A DNA stretch of 32,347 nucleotides from Prevotella sp. (GTDB taxonomy: Bacteria; Bacteroidota; Bacteroidia; Bacteroidales; Bacteroidaceae): NCBI GenBank assembly GCA_017619275.1, contig JAFZSR010000127.1, positions 1-32,347 of the forward strand. Direction: 5' to 3'. Shown here piece after piece: positions 15,718 through 23,799 of the stretch. Position numbers and translations under genes: made by a program. The number at the start of each line of letters is the position of its first letter. The first letter of the stretch is position 1. Below the pieces are notes generated by a model that had not been told where the DNA came from, did no database searches, and was given only the letters and a program-made list of their open reading frames with translations.

Positions 15718-17118
15718 TTACAGCAGGGGAGCGAAGAGGCGGGTGAACGAGTCCCATAGGCGGCGCACGATGTGCGGGTGGATGCGCTCTGGCAATGATG
15801 CCAATGGCACTGCCAACTGCTCGTCGGCCTCAAACACTTGGCGCATGCGAACGGCCATGTCGGCATCGTAGAAGAACATGTTTCCTTCGAAATTGTTTTC
15901 AAACGAGCGAAAGTCGAGGTTGGTGGAGCCGCAGGTGCACACGGCGTCGTCGCTCACCATGAGCTTGGAGTGCAGGAAGCCCCCGTCGTAGAGGCTCACC
16001 TTGATGCCCGCTTCGGCGGCTTCGCGCAAATAGCTGCGACTGGCCCATTCCACAAACCACGCATCGCTGCCACGGGGCACCATCACACGCACGTCGACAC
16101 CGGCGGCAGCAGCCGTCTTCATGGCGAAGAACACGCTGTCGGTGGGCAGGAAATAGGGTGTTTCGAAATAAATGTACTTGCGGGCGGCCATGATGGCATG
16201 CAGATAGCCCTGCATGATTTCGGGATAGCTGTCTACGGGGCCGCTGGTGACGGTTTGCACCAATGCTCCTTCCTGTTGTGGACGGGTGTAGTACTTGCGG
16301 TCGCTGAGCAGCGTGCGGTCAACAAAATACCAGTCGGTGAGGAAAGCGCGCTGCAAGCTGTTCACGCCGCCGCCCTCGATGCGCAGCATGGTGTCGCGCC
16401 ACTTGGATGACACATACCTTATCGCGATGTTCATCCCCCCCACATAGCCTACGCGGCCATCGATGACGATGACCTTGCGGTGGTTGCGGTAGTTGGCCTT
16501 TCGCGTGAACTGGGGGAAGTGCACAGGCATGAACGGCTCCACATCGATGCCCTCGCGGCGCATGCGCTCGAAGAAGCGGCTCTTGACGCGCCAACAGCCT
16601 ACGTCGTCGTAGATCACCCGCACCTCTACGCCCTTTCGGGCACGGGCTATCAGGGCATCGCTGATGAGGCGACCCAGGGCGTCGTCCTCGAAGATGTACA
16701 TGCAGAGGTGGATATGGTTGCGGGCGGCGGTAATGTCGCGCAGCAAGCGGGGGAAGAAATCGTAGCCACTGGTGAGGATGTCGGCCCGCTGGTTGAGGAA
16801 GGGCATGGAGAAGCTCTGGCGGGCAAACAGGTTGATGGCGGGCTCGTAGGTGGCGGGCAGCTGCAGGGGTCCCTGCTCCACAAACTCCACCATCGTGCGC
16901 TTGGTGAGCATGTCCATGCTGCGACGACTGATGAAGCGCTCCTTGCGATGGTTGATGCCGAAGAAGATGTAGGCGATGACACCAAAGAGGGGAAGGAAAT
17001 AGATGACGAGCGCCCACGCCATCGTCTTCGCGGGCTGGCGATTGTCCAGCACCACGTGGATGATGGCGGCTATGGCTATCAGCCGCGAGAGCCAGTAGAG
17101 AATGCCAAGAACGCTCAT
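15718..17118 (-). CDS. cls: Cardiolipin synthase (phospholipase D family)
   Basis: The 466-residue protein has two N-terminal membrane helices (about 1-25 and 33-54) and a double phospholipase D fold. HKD motif 1 is NHRKVIVIDGRVGYVGGMN and motif 2 is FLHSKLMVSDDAVCTCGSTN, both with the His-x-Lys-x4-Asp pattern intact. This fits bacterial Cls, which joins two phosphatidylglycerols into cardiolipin at the inner membrane. Length and order match the family. It begins 9 bp after the queE stop and is the last gene of the minus-strand dnaG-queD-queE-cls run, so it is probably cotranscribed. Confidence 0.93.
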   Translation of the reverse strand: MSVLGILYWLSRLIAIAAIIHVVLDNRQPAKTMAWALVIYFLPLFGVIAYIFFGINHRKERFISRRSMDMLTKRTMVEFVEQGPLQLPATYEPAINLFARQSFSMPFLNQRADILTSGYDFFPRLLRDITAARNHIHLCMYIFEDDALGRLISDALIARARKGVEVRVIYDDVGCWRVKSRFFERMRREGIDVEPFMPVHFPQFTRKANYRNHRKVIVIDGRVGYVGGMNIAIRYVSSKWRDTMLRIEGGGVNSLQRAFLTDWYFVDRTLLSDRKYYTRPQQEGALVQTVTSGPVDSYPEIMQGYLHAIMAARKYIYFETPYFLPTDSVFFAMKTAAAAGVDVRVMVPRGSDAWFVEWASRSYLREAAEAGIKVSLYDGGFLHSKLMVSDDAVCTCGSTNLDFRSFENNFEGNMFFYDADMAVRMRQVFEADEQLAVPLASLPERIHPHIVRRLWDSFTRLFAPLL

Positions 17119-17127
17119 CTTACTCTT

Positions 17128-17742
17128 TTATTCTATTCCAATGAGTTTATGGGTTTGCAGGGAGAGGCGCCACTGGGGATGGTGTTTGATGTAGTCCACG
17201 CATCGCTGCATGATGGCGGCGTTGCGGATAGGGTCGCCCGTGTCGCAGGGCTGGAGATAGAGGAGGGGGGAGGAGTGAGAATTGAGCGTTGGGAGGAATG
17301 ATTCAGGGTCGGTGGTTTCGTCGAAGACGATTTTCAGCTCGTCGGGTAATCTCTCACCGCTCAGCTTAAATTTCTCACCACTCAGCTTCGGCGACACGGT
17401 GAGCCAGTCGAGGTTGCGGGGGGCGGGACGGGTGCCGTTGCTCTCCATGGCCACCTCGTAGCCGTGCTGGTGGAGCAGGTCAACGAGTGCCTCGTCGGCT
17501 TGCAGCGTGGGCTCGCCGCCGGTGAGCACGACGAGGGGAGAGGTGTCGGCAGCAATGCTGCCGACCACCGTACCTATCGCGGCGAAGAGGCCATCGGCGG
17601 TCATCTCTGTGAAGGTGTCGAACTCCGTATCGCAGAAAGGACAGCGCAGGTTGCAGCCGGCAAAACGAATGAACACCGCAGCACGCCCGGTGTTGCGCCC
17701 CTCGCCCTGCAGCGAATAGAAAATAAGGTTCACTCGATACAT
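17128..17742 (-). CDS. queE: 7-carboxy-7-deazaguanine synthase (radical SAM)
   Basis: QueE makes 7-carboxy-7-deazaguanine from 6-carboxytetrahydropterin, a step to queuosine in tRNA. The 204-residue protein has the small-form QueE N-terminus FYSLQGEGRNTGRAAVFIRF and the [4Fe-4S] motif Cys30-x3-Cys34-x2-Cys37 (CNLRCPFC), then LTGGEPTLQ. The product of queD, just upstream, is its substrate. Oddities: a 16-bp direct repeat (17352-17367 and 17373-17388) duplicates KLSGE-like residues after VSPKLSGE, and a Ser/Leu-rich stretch (NSHSSPLLYL) lies beyond it, so this loop seems expanded. Confidence 0.95.
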   Translation of the reverse strand: MYRVNLIFYSLQGEGRNTGRAAVFIRFAGCNLRCPFCDTEFDTFTEMTADGLFAAIGTVVGSIAADTSPLVVLTGGEPTLQADEALVDLLHQHGYEVAMESNGTRPAPRNLDWLTVSPKLSGEKFKLSGERLPDELKIVFDETTDPESFLPTLNSHSSPLLYLQPCDTGDPIRNAAIMQRCVDYIKHHPQWRLSLQTHKLIGIE

Positions 17743-17748
17743 CCTCTA

Positions 17749-17825
17749 CCGTCTAAAGTCTATCGTCTCTCATCTATAGTCTAAAGTCTATAGTCAACCG
17801 TCTACCGTCAATCCTCTTTAGTCAA
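17749..17825. repeat. 7-bp tandem repeat array between queD and queE
   Basis: About eleven degenerate heptamers with consensus NNGTCTA (CCGTCTA, AAGTCTA, TCGTCTC, TCATCTA, TAGTCTA, AAGTCTA, TAGTCAA and onward) occupy nearly the whole 75-bp gap. The last unit overlaps the queD stop codon. Confidence 0.75.
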
Positions 17826-18150
17826 CCTCGTAGCAGGCGATGTTGCCTTCACTCTCCTGCACGGTGCATTTGTAGCAGTGTGGCGTCTGCTCCACGCACC
17901 AGCGGGCGATGTTCTCCGCTGTGGGGTTGAAGGGCAACACGTCGTTCAGGTTCTGATGGTCCAGCTGTTGTTTGATGCGTCGTTTCACCTCGGTGAAGTC
18001 CACCACCATCCCGTTTTGGTTCAGCTCTTTTGCGCGGCAGTAGAGGGTGATTACCCAATTATGGCCGTGCAGCTGTGTGCATTTGCTCTCGTAGTCGACC
18101 GTCAGCCTGTGGCTGGCCGAGATTTCAAGTCTTTTCTGAATGTAGTACAT
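17818..18150 (-). CDS. queD: 6-carboxytetrahydropterin synthase QueD
   Basis: QueD converts dihydroneopterin triphosphate to 6-carboxytetrahydropterin in queuosine synthesis. The 110-residue protein carries the zinc ligands His14 (SASH), His28 and His30 (LHGHN), the catalytic Cys24, and the C-terminal ESEGN motif of the PTPS/QueD family; its size is normal for bacterial QueD. It starts 9 bp after the dnaG stop and precedes queE, so two consecutive pathway steps are coexpressed. queC and queF are not in the window. Confidence 0.95.
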   Translation of the reverse strand: MYYIQKRLEISASHRLTVDYESKCTQLHGHNWVITLYCRAKELNQNGMVVDFTEVKRRIKQQLDHQNLNDVLPFNPTAENIARWCVEQTPHCYKCTVQESEGNIACYEVD

Positions 18151-18159
18151 AGTTACGTT

Positions 18160-20205
18160 TTAAACAATGAGTTCGCGGCCCAGCCTGTTGGCCAGCATGT
18201 CGCGTATCTCCTTGGTTTCCTTATGTTCTTTTAGTAGTTGTATCTGCTGTTCGATGCTGGTGTCGGGGCTTCGCATCTGCCGTTCCAGTTCCTTCACGCG
18301 AGCCGAGACGATGTTGAACCGGAAGGTCATCACCAGGTTGACGATGAGCTGTTGCAAACCGTCTTCTTGTGGCTTTGGCACAAAGCGTCCGCCCAATTGG
18401 TGACGGTCGATGTCGAGCTTGGTGGCCAGCTGGCTTACCTGCGGGTCGGGATGTGAGCAGAAGTAGGTCTCGGCCTTGAAGCCCGGCTCACCACTATGCG
18501 CTGCCGCCTCGCTGAGTATCTGCTGGTACAGGGGTTGTGATAATTGCAGTCCATCCTGCGACAGGTCGTAGTCGATATACTGCGCCACGCTGAGCGAGAT
18601 GGTGCCGCCGTCGTCGGTCTCCACATTGTCGAAGATGATCTCTTCGCCGTGGCGCACAATCTCGCGCAAGAGGAGGAGTTCAATAGTAGAACCAGCAACA
18701 GGCCCAACAAGCCCTACAGACCCTCCCCCGGCCCCTCCCTGTGAGGGAAGCAAAGACCCTCCCCCGGCCCCTCCCTGTGAGGGAAGCAAAGACCCTCCCC
18801 CGGCCCCTCCCTGTGAGGGAGGGGAGTATATAGACTTGTCTGCTGCAAGAGTATCTGCTTCTCTCCCTTCAGTGTGATGGTGGGGCTGTTGGGCTTGCTG
18901 GTTGTTACCCACCTTTTTGTTCAGCTCGGCGATGAGCGTTTGCTCCTTCATGCCGATGCGGCGTGCCAAGTCGGTGATGTAGGTGGAGCGTAGTATCTGG
19001 TCGGGGATGACGCTGATGCTTTGCACGATGCCACCGATGGCCTCGCTGCGCTTTACGGGGTCGTCGGTGTTCTGCACCGTGAGGCGTGTCTTGAAGGTGA
19101 TAAAGTCTGTTTGGTTCTCGTCGATAAACTTCTTCAGTTCCTCGCTGCTGTGCTTGCGGGCGAAGCTGTCGGGGTCGTCGCCGTCGGGCAGTAGCAGCAC
19201 CTTGATGTTCATGCCCTCGGCTAGCAGCATATCGGTGCCGCGCATGGCGGCGTGGATGCCCGCCTCGTCGCCGTCGTAGAGCAGGGTGATGTTGCTTGTG
19301 AAGCGGTGGAGCAGGTGAATCTGATGGATGGAGAGCGCCGTGCCGCTGTTGGCCACCACGTTCTCGATGCCCGCCTGGTGCATGGCGATGACATCGGTGT
19401 AGCCCTCCACCATGAACACGCGGTCTTCCTTCACGATGGCTTTCTTCGCCTGGTAGATGCCGTATAGCTCGCGCTCCTTGTGGTAGATGTCGCTGTCGGG
19501 GCTGTTCACATACTTCTGCGCCACACCCTTGGTGCGGCTGTCGAGTACGCGTCCGCCAAAGGCCACCACCTTGCCGCTGACGTTCAGCCAAGGGAAGATG
19601 GCGCGACCTGAATAGCGGTCGTAGATGCCACGCTCGTTCTCGATACAAAGGCCGGTCTTGACGAGGAACTCTTTCTGATAGCCCTTGCTTGTTGCCTCTG
19701 TGCAGAGGGCATCGCGCCGCTGCGGGGCATAGCCCAGCTGGAAGCGCTCGATGATGTCGTCGCGGATGCCACGGCTGCGGAAATATTGTTTTCCTATGGC
19801 GATGCCGTCGGGGTCGTTTTTCAGTATTTGGTGAAACCAGTCCTTGGCCCACTCGTTGACGATGAACATCGAATCGCGCTCGCTTTGTGCCTGGCGCTCC
19901 TCGTCGGTGAGTTCTTTCTCAACGATTTCAATGTTGTATTTGCGTGCTAGCCAGCGCAGGGCTTCGGGATAGGTAATCTGCTCGTGCTCCATTAGGAAAC
20001 CGGCGGGCGTGCCGCCCTTTCCGCAGACAAAGCAGTGGCAGATGTTCTTCGCCGGCGACACCATGAACGAGGGGTTGCGGTCGTCGTGGAAGGGGCATAG
20101 TCCTTTGTAGTTCACACCGCTCTTGCGCAGTGTGACGAACTCGCCCACCACGTCGACGATGCGTGCTGCATCCAGGATTTTATCTACTGTAGCCCGGTCG
20201 ATCAT
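18160..20205 (-). CDS. dnaG: DNA primase with an in-frame repeat insert
   Basis: DnaG lays RNA primers for replication. The 681-residue protein has the CHC2 zinc finger (Cys37, His40, Cys58, Cys61), the RNA-polymerase core and Toprim (VFMVEGYTDVIAMHQ, then LLYDGDEAG). The C-terminal helicase-binding region starts near residue 510. Between core and C-terminal domain, residues about 437-505 form a low-complexity linker with SLLPSQGGAGGG repeated. It is encoded by a GC-rich palindromic element and its 36-bp tandem copies (18690-18895). A flexible linker is normal here, so the insert is probably tolerated. ATG 20205 begins the zinc-finger domain at the expected place. The double esterase gene ends 47 bp upstream on the same strand. 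Confidence 0.97.
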   Translation of the reverse strand: MIDRATVDKILDAARIVDVVGEFVTLRKSGVNYKGLCPFHDDRNPSFMVSPAKNICHCFVCGKGGTPAGFLMEHEQITYPEALRWLARKYNIEIVEKELTDEERQAQSERDSMFIVNEWAKDWFHQILKNDPDGIAIGKQYFRSRGIRDDIIERFQLGYAPQRRDALCTEATSKGYQKEFLVKTGLCIENERGIYDRYSGRAIFPWLNVSGKVVAFGGRVLDSRTKGVAQKYVNSPDSDIYHKERELYGIYQAKKAIVKEDRVFMVEGYTDVIAMHQAGIENVVANSGTALSIHQIHLLHRFTSNITLLYDGDEAGIHAAMRGTDMLLAEGMNIKVLLLPDGDDPDSFARKHSSEELKKFIDENQTDFITFKTRLTVQNTDDPVKRSEAIGGIVQSISVIPDQILRSTYITDLARRIGMKEQTLIAELNKKVGNNQQAQQPHHHTEGREADTLAADKSIYSPPSQGGAGGGSLLPSQGGAGGGSLLPSQGGAGGGSVGLVGPVAGSTIELLLLREIVRHGEEIIFDNVETDDGGTISLSVAQYIDYDLSQDGLQLSQPLYQQILSEAAAHSGEPGFKAETYFCSHPDPQVSQLATKLDIDRHQLGGRFVPKPQEDGLQQLIVNLVMTFRFNIVSARVKELERQMRSPDTSIEQQIQLLKEHKETKEIRDMLANRLGRELIV
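18690..18895 (-). repeat. GC-rich palindromic element with 36-bp tandem triplication inside dnaG
   Basis: On the plus strand, three copies of a 36-bp unit start near 18719, 18755 and 18791 (GACCCTCCCCCGGCCCCTCC, then CTGTGAGGG). An AT-richer core with TATATAGACTTG and ATCTGCTT follows to 18864, and a degenerate second arm to about 18895. Arm, core and tail line up with the helicase element at 3076-3220 and have the same orientation relative to the gene, but a different reading frame. As 36 is divisible by 3, the tandem copies preserve the frame. Confidence 0.85.
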
Positions 20206-20210
20206 TTTTT

Positions 20211-20250
20211 CTAGACTTACTAGTCTATCTAGTCTTTCTAGTTATACTAG
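20211..20250. repeat. 9-bp periodic CTAG array upstream of dnaG
   Basis: CTAG occurs at 20211, 20220, 20229, 20238 and 20247, exactly 9 bp apart, with loose consensus CTAGTCTWT. It fills the 47-bp gap between the esterase stop and the dnaG start. Confidence 0.75.
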
Positions 20251-20252
20251 TT

Positions 20253-21929
20253 TTATTTCTTTAAATATTTAGCCAGTTCAGAGCCGTTTTGGCGCAGGCC
20301 CTTGGCGAAGCTTTGGGCGTTCATCTGGGCGCCGAGTTTCGAGGCGTGGGTGTGGTCCTGCTTGAAATAGACGCCCGCCTTTTCCTTCAGCTTGGCGATG
20401 GCCTCGCGGGCCTTCTCCTTGTCGTCGGGCAGGCGTTTCAGGGCGAACTTCTTGTCGAGGAAATCGGCGCTGATGTTGTGCATGTCGATGAACTCCACGC
20501 CGGTAGCTTCCACCACCTCGCGATACCAGCGACCGTAGGTGTTGTCGCGGCGCTCCACCTTGCCGCCGGGCCACTCGTTGCGCGGCGTCAGGCTCACAAG
20601 GATGGGCGTGGCCCCCTTCTCCCGGGCGTCGTCAATCATCTTGCGCAGATACCATCCGAAGCTGTACACCACCTCGTAGTCGCCGTTGTCCATGTGATAG
20701 ACGTGCAGCGTGTCCTGCGTGCCGGGGATGACGCCGCGTCCCTTGTTGTCGGTGATGGGACAGATGTCGTTGTGCCCAAACTGGATGGTGACGAAGTCGC
20801 CGGGCTGCAGCGAGTTATAGACGCGCTCCCACAGCCCTTCCTTGATGAAGGTGCGTGTGCTGCGCCCGGCGCGCCCAGCATTGACGAGCGTGACGCGGGT
20901 GGTGTCGAACACGGTAGCGGATTGCGATGCCCATCCCCACATGCCGTTGTCGTCCTTGTCGGAGTTCTTCACGGTGCTGTCGCCAGTGAAGTAAACGACC
21001 GGCTTCCTCTTTGAAGGAGTGAATCGCGATGGCTCCACGTTCTGCATCATGGTTTGCAGGGGACGCAGGGCGGGGTTGGCACTATAGAAAAGCCCCTCGG
21101 CGGCGCTGCGTGCGTTCATCTCGGCCCCAAATTTTGAGGTGTGGATCTTGTCGCCCAGGAAGTGATAGCCCTGCTTCCAAGCACTGTAGCTGTCAAGCTT
21201 CTGGCCGCTAATTTCGTTCAGGTCAACGAAGGGCACCCCCTCCACGGCGGCGATATAGGCTGCCCATTCCGTCTGTGGCTTGCGCACGATGCGGCCGTCG
21301 GCATCGATGGCGTTGCGTGGCGTGAGCGACATCAGGATGGGGTGAGCGCCTCGTGCACGTACCTCATTAATATATAGGCGCAGATAGCGGCCATAGCTGT
21401 AGACGGTGTCCTGTCGCTGCGTGCGCTGATTAAAGCCGATGTACATCGTGTCAGGGTCCACGCCGGGGATGACGGCGCGAGCGCGTCGCTGGTCGAAGTA
21501 TTCGCCGCCGTCGTTGTGACCGATGCTGACGAGCACCCAGTCGCCGGGCTGCAATGCTTGACGGATGGCGGGCCACAGGTCGGTGTAGAACGTGCGGGTC
21601 GACATGCCGCCCAGCGCCTGGTTTTCGACCGATATTTTCCTTGCGTTGAAGTATTTTGGGAAGTAGTAGCCCCATCCCCACTGGCCGTTGTTGCCATTGC
21701 CCAGCGTGCCGTTGCGCATGGTGCTGTTGCCAACCAGGAAGAGCACTGGGTTCTGGCCTCGGCGTGTGCTGCCCGGTGCAGGGCGAGCCTGCAGGGCCTT
21801 GGCTATTGAGTCAGGGGTGTTGTCAATCACCTGTTCGGCGGCGGTGGGGTCGGGCAGGTTGTCGAACACCTGCGGCATGGCCACCACGGCCGAGAGGATG
21901 GCTATCAGCGTTGTGAGTAGTCGTTTCAT
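20253..21929 (-). CDS. Secreted double SGNH/GDSL esterase, rhamnogalacturonan acetylesterase-like
   Basis: The 558-residue protein starts MKRLLTTLIAILSAVVAMPQ (signal peptide). The frame stays open further upstream without a credible start, and the promoter lies directly before this ATG. Two tandem domains of the rhamnogalacturonan acetylesterase type follow. Domain 1 (about 55-300) has block I GNSTM, ALGGMSTRT, GHND and GDKIHTSKFGA. Domain 2 (about 310-555) has TGDSTVKN, NAGRAGRSTRT, FGHND and QDHTHASKLGA. Such enzymes remove acetyl groups from pectin in the periplasm or outside the cell. In domain 1 the Asp of GDS is Asn; the catalytic Ser and the Asp-x-x-His pair remain. No other polysaccharide genes are near, except the membrane regulator upstream. 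Confidence 0.88.
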   Translation of the reverse strand: MKRLLTTLIAILSAVVAMPQVFDNLPDPTAAEQVIDNTPDSIAKALQARPAPGSTRRGQNPVLFLVGNSTMRNGTLGNGNNGQWGWGYYFPKYFNARKISVENQALGGMSTRTFYTDLWPAIRQALQPGDWVLVSIGHNDGGEYFDQRRARAVIPGVDPDTMYIGFNQRTQRQDTVYSYGRYLRLYINEVRARGAHPILMSLTPRNAIDADGRIVRKPQTEWAAYIAAVEGVPFVDLNEISGQKLDSYSAWKQGYHFLGDKIHTSKFGAEMNARSAAEGLFYSANPALRPLQTMMQNVEPSRFTPSKRKPVVYFTGDSTVKNSDKDDNGMWGWASQSATVFDTTRVTLVNAGRAGRSTRTFIKEGLWERVYNSLQPGDFVTIQFGHNDICPITDNKGRGVIPGTQDTLHVYHMDNGDYEVVYSFGWYLRKMIDDAREKGATPILVSLTPRNEWPGGKVERRDNTYGRWYREVVEATGVEFIDMHNISADFLDKKFALKRLPDDKEKAREAIAKLKEKAGVYFKQDHTHASKLGAQMNAQSFAKGLRQNGSELAKYLKK

Positions 21930-21953
21930 CTTCAATGATATTTTTTTATTTTG

Positions 21954-21985
21954 CAAAGATACAATGTTTATTCCGTCTGACCAAA
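21954..21985 (-). promoter_or_regulatory. Promoter of the double esterase gene
   Basis: Minus strand: TTTG (21982-21985), a 20-bp spacer and TATCTTTG (21954-21961) followed by CA. It supports ATG 21929 as the start and suggests the esterase is transcribed separately from the regulator gene upstream. Confidence 0.75.
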
Positions 21986-22000
21986 TTAGCGAGCCAAAAT

Positions 22001-23683
22001 CTACCCAACTCTCTGGCCGCTCTCGCGCCATTCGCTGGGCGACATGCCCGTGACCGACTTGAAGGCGCGGAAGAACGAGGCATCCGACGAGAACCCCGAC
22101 TCGGGGCCTACCGACGAAATCTTGATGTCGGGCCTGTTGCTGAGCAGCTGTTTGGCATGTTCCACGCGATAGGCATTGACAAACTGGGGGAAGGTCATGC
22201 CCCGCTCGGCCTTGATGCAGTCGCTGATATAGGTACGGTTGGAGTTGAGCGCGTCGGCCACGTCCTGTAGTTTCAGATCGCTGTGCAGATAGGGTAGCTC
22301 GCTCTCCATGTGCTGGCAGATGCGCTCCATCAGCGCCTTGAAGCCCTGTTGGCTGTCGTCGATGGGCGTGGTAGGCTTCGGCTTGCGTCGTTTTATCGCC
22401 CAAACGATGGTCAGCAGCAACAAAATGGCCAGCGCCAAGAGCCACCATCCCCATTGGCCGCCACTCTTCGCGGCGGCTGTGTCGGACTCAGTGTCGTTGC
22501 TGGTGCCCAGTCGCAGCAGCAGCACCTTGTTGTGGGGAGTGAAGTTATCCACGCTGCCGTCGACGTTCAGATCGGTGCCACCCGCCAGCATAATGTCGCC
22601 GCTCGGCATCAGCAGCGGATGACCATAGAAGACGTAGCGTTGCGGCTCGGTGGCGTAGAACGTCAGCCGGGCTGGCTGCTCGGCATAATCCACACCCAAC
22701 ACATACAGTCGCTTGCTGTTGGGGCCATAGCCTATCAGGAAAGCACGATGAGTCTGGCGATTGGCTATAAAGGGAGGTTGCCAGTCGATGAGGTCTTTTT
22801 GATACCGGGTGGGGATGGTGTCGGTGGTGGTCAGCAGCGTAAAGACGGTGTCCTCAAGATGGCAGATGGCTTTCTGCCCCAAGTGGTTCTCCACAGGCAG
22901 CAGATACACATAGCGGCCAGCCTCGCGGTCGCCCACAAAGCAGTCGGTGGAAATGGTGGCGCAGAGATTGCGCAGCGTGTGCCACTCGCTGAAGAGGGGC
23001 ACCGTGAAAGGCTCGCCCTTCAGGCGGTCTACCCAGATGGTGTCGTAGGCTTCGGCATGGTGGTCGATGCTGCTGAAGATGATGACGTCGTCGTCGGCCA
23101 CGGGCAGCACGTAGGGTACAGCCCTGGGCTGGGCCACCGGCTTCACATGGTTGAAATACTTCTGCCCGTCGAACAGTTCGATGTCGTCGGGACTTTGATA
23201 CCAGTTGCCCGTGATGACCACGCGCCCGCTATCGATCTCGGTGGCCGAGGCGAACACGCGCCCATGGTCCAGGCAACCAAAGCCGCGGAAGGTGTGGCTG
23301 GCAGTGTCGTAGCGTTCCACGCTGAAGATGTGGCCAATGCCCAGTGGTTCGCGATGGCCGCCGCCAATGAGCACCAGTCCGTTGCTGAGGGGCACGGCGA
23401 TACACTCATCGTGAGGATAGACGGTGTTGAGCAGGTGCCATTCGCCGTTGCTGAAGTATTCGGCCGTGGCCGTGGGCACGAAGCCGCTGGTGTGGCCGCC
23501 CACCACCATGGGGGTGCCGCCCGCCATGAACACGGCGTGGCCGCTGCGCGGGATATGCAGACTCGGCAGCGTGTCGATGGCCAAGGGCGTCACCACTGGT
23601 TCAGGGCCTTTGTCGGCCCATGCCGCACAGCAGGTGAAGGTCATGGCAAGCAGGGCTGCCACCTTGAATAGTTGTCTTTGCAT
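22001..23683 (-). CDS. Membrane one-component regulator: periplasmic beta-propeller, one TM helix, AraC-type HTH
   Basis: The start was set at ATG 23683 (560 residues, MQRQLFKVAALLAMTF with a signal sequence), because the promoter covers the more upstream ATG at 23743. Residues about 30-400 have kelch-like repeats (AVFMAGGTPMVVGGHTSG, NGLVLIGGGHREP, SGRVVITGNW, MPSGDIMLAGGTDLN), suggesting a beta-propeller sensor in the periplasm. A membrane helix follows (WGWWLLALAILLLLTIVWAI, about 417-437), then a cytoplasmic AraC domain (about 460-560) with LKLQDVADALNSNRTYISDC and SGFSSDASFFRAFKSVTGMS. It should pass an outside signal straight to DNA, with no kinase step. Its neighbour, the pectin-type esterase, may be a target; that is inference. 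Confidence 0.87.
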   Translation of the reverse strand: MQRQLFKVAALLAMTFTCCAAWADKGPEPVVTPLAIDTLPSLHIPRSGHAVFMAGGTPMVVGGHTSGFVPTATAEYFSNGEWHLLNTVYPHDECIAVPLSNGLVLIGGGHREPLGIGHIFSVERYDTASHTFRGFGCLDHGRVFASATEIDSGRVVITGNWYQSPDDIELFDGQKYFNHVKPVAQPRAVPYVLPVADDDVIIFSSIDHHAEAYDTIWVDRLKGEPFTVPLFSEWHTLRNLCATISTDCFVGDREAGRYVYLLPVENHLGQKAICHLEDTVFTLLTTTDTIPTRYQKDLIDWQPPFIANRQTHRAFLIGYGPNSKRLYVLGVDYAEQPARLTFYATEPQRYVFYGHPLLMPSGDIMLAGGTDLNVDGSVDNFTPHNKVLLLRLGTSNDTESDTAAAKSGGQWGWWLLALAILLLLTIVWAIKRRKPKPTTPIDDSQQGFKALMERICQHMESELPYLHSDLKLQDVADALNSNRTYISDCIKAERGMTFPQFVNAYRVEHAKQLLSNRPDIKISSVGPESGFSSDASFFRAFKSVTGMSPSEWRESGQRVG

Positions 23684-23740
23684 CGAGAAAAAGTATTCCT
23701 TCGGTATTGGGCAGCGTTTAGTTTCTGCCTTCACTGATTG

Positions 23741-23771
23741 CAAAAGTACAAAAATAGTTTTAGGTGACCAA
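23741..23771 (-). promoter_or_regulatory. Promoter of the membrane AraC regulator
   Basis: Minus strand TACTTTTG (23741-23748) followed by CA fits TAnnTTTG. TTGG at 23768-23771 lies 19 bp upstream as a near -33. The downstream position of the box rules out ATG 23743 as the start. Confidence 0.6.
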
Positions 23772-23799
23772 GTTTTTTTGCTTTTTTAAAGAAAACGAC

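Noticed and set aside
18719-18828. 36-bp periodic repeats resembling a short CRISPR array
   Set aside because: The units are contiguous without spacers, lie in frame inside dnaG, and no cas genes are present.
21930-22454. Upstream extension of the double esterase frame by 175 codons
   Set aside because: It overlaps the 3' end of the regulator gene and the esterase promoter; the signal peptide begins at ATG 21929.
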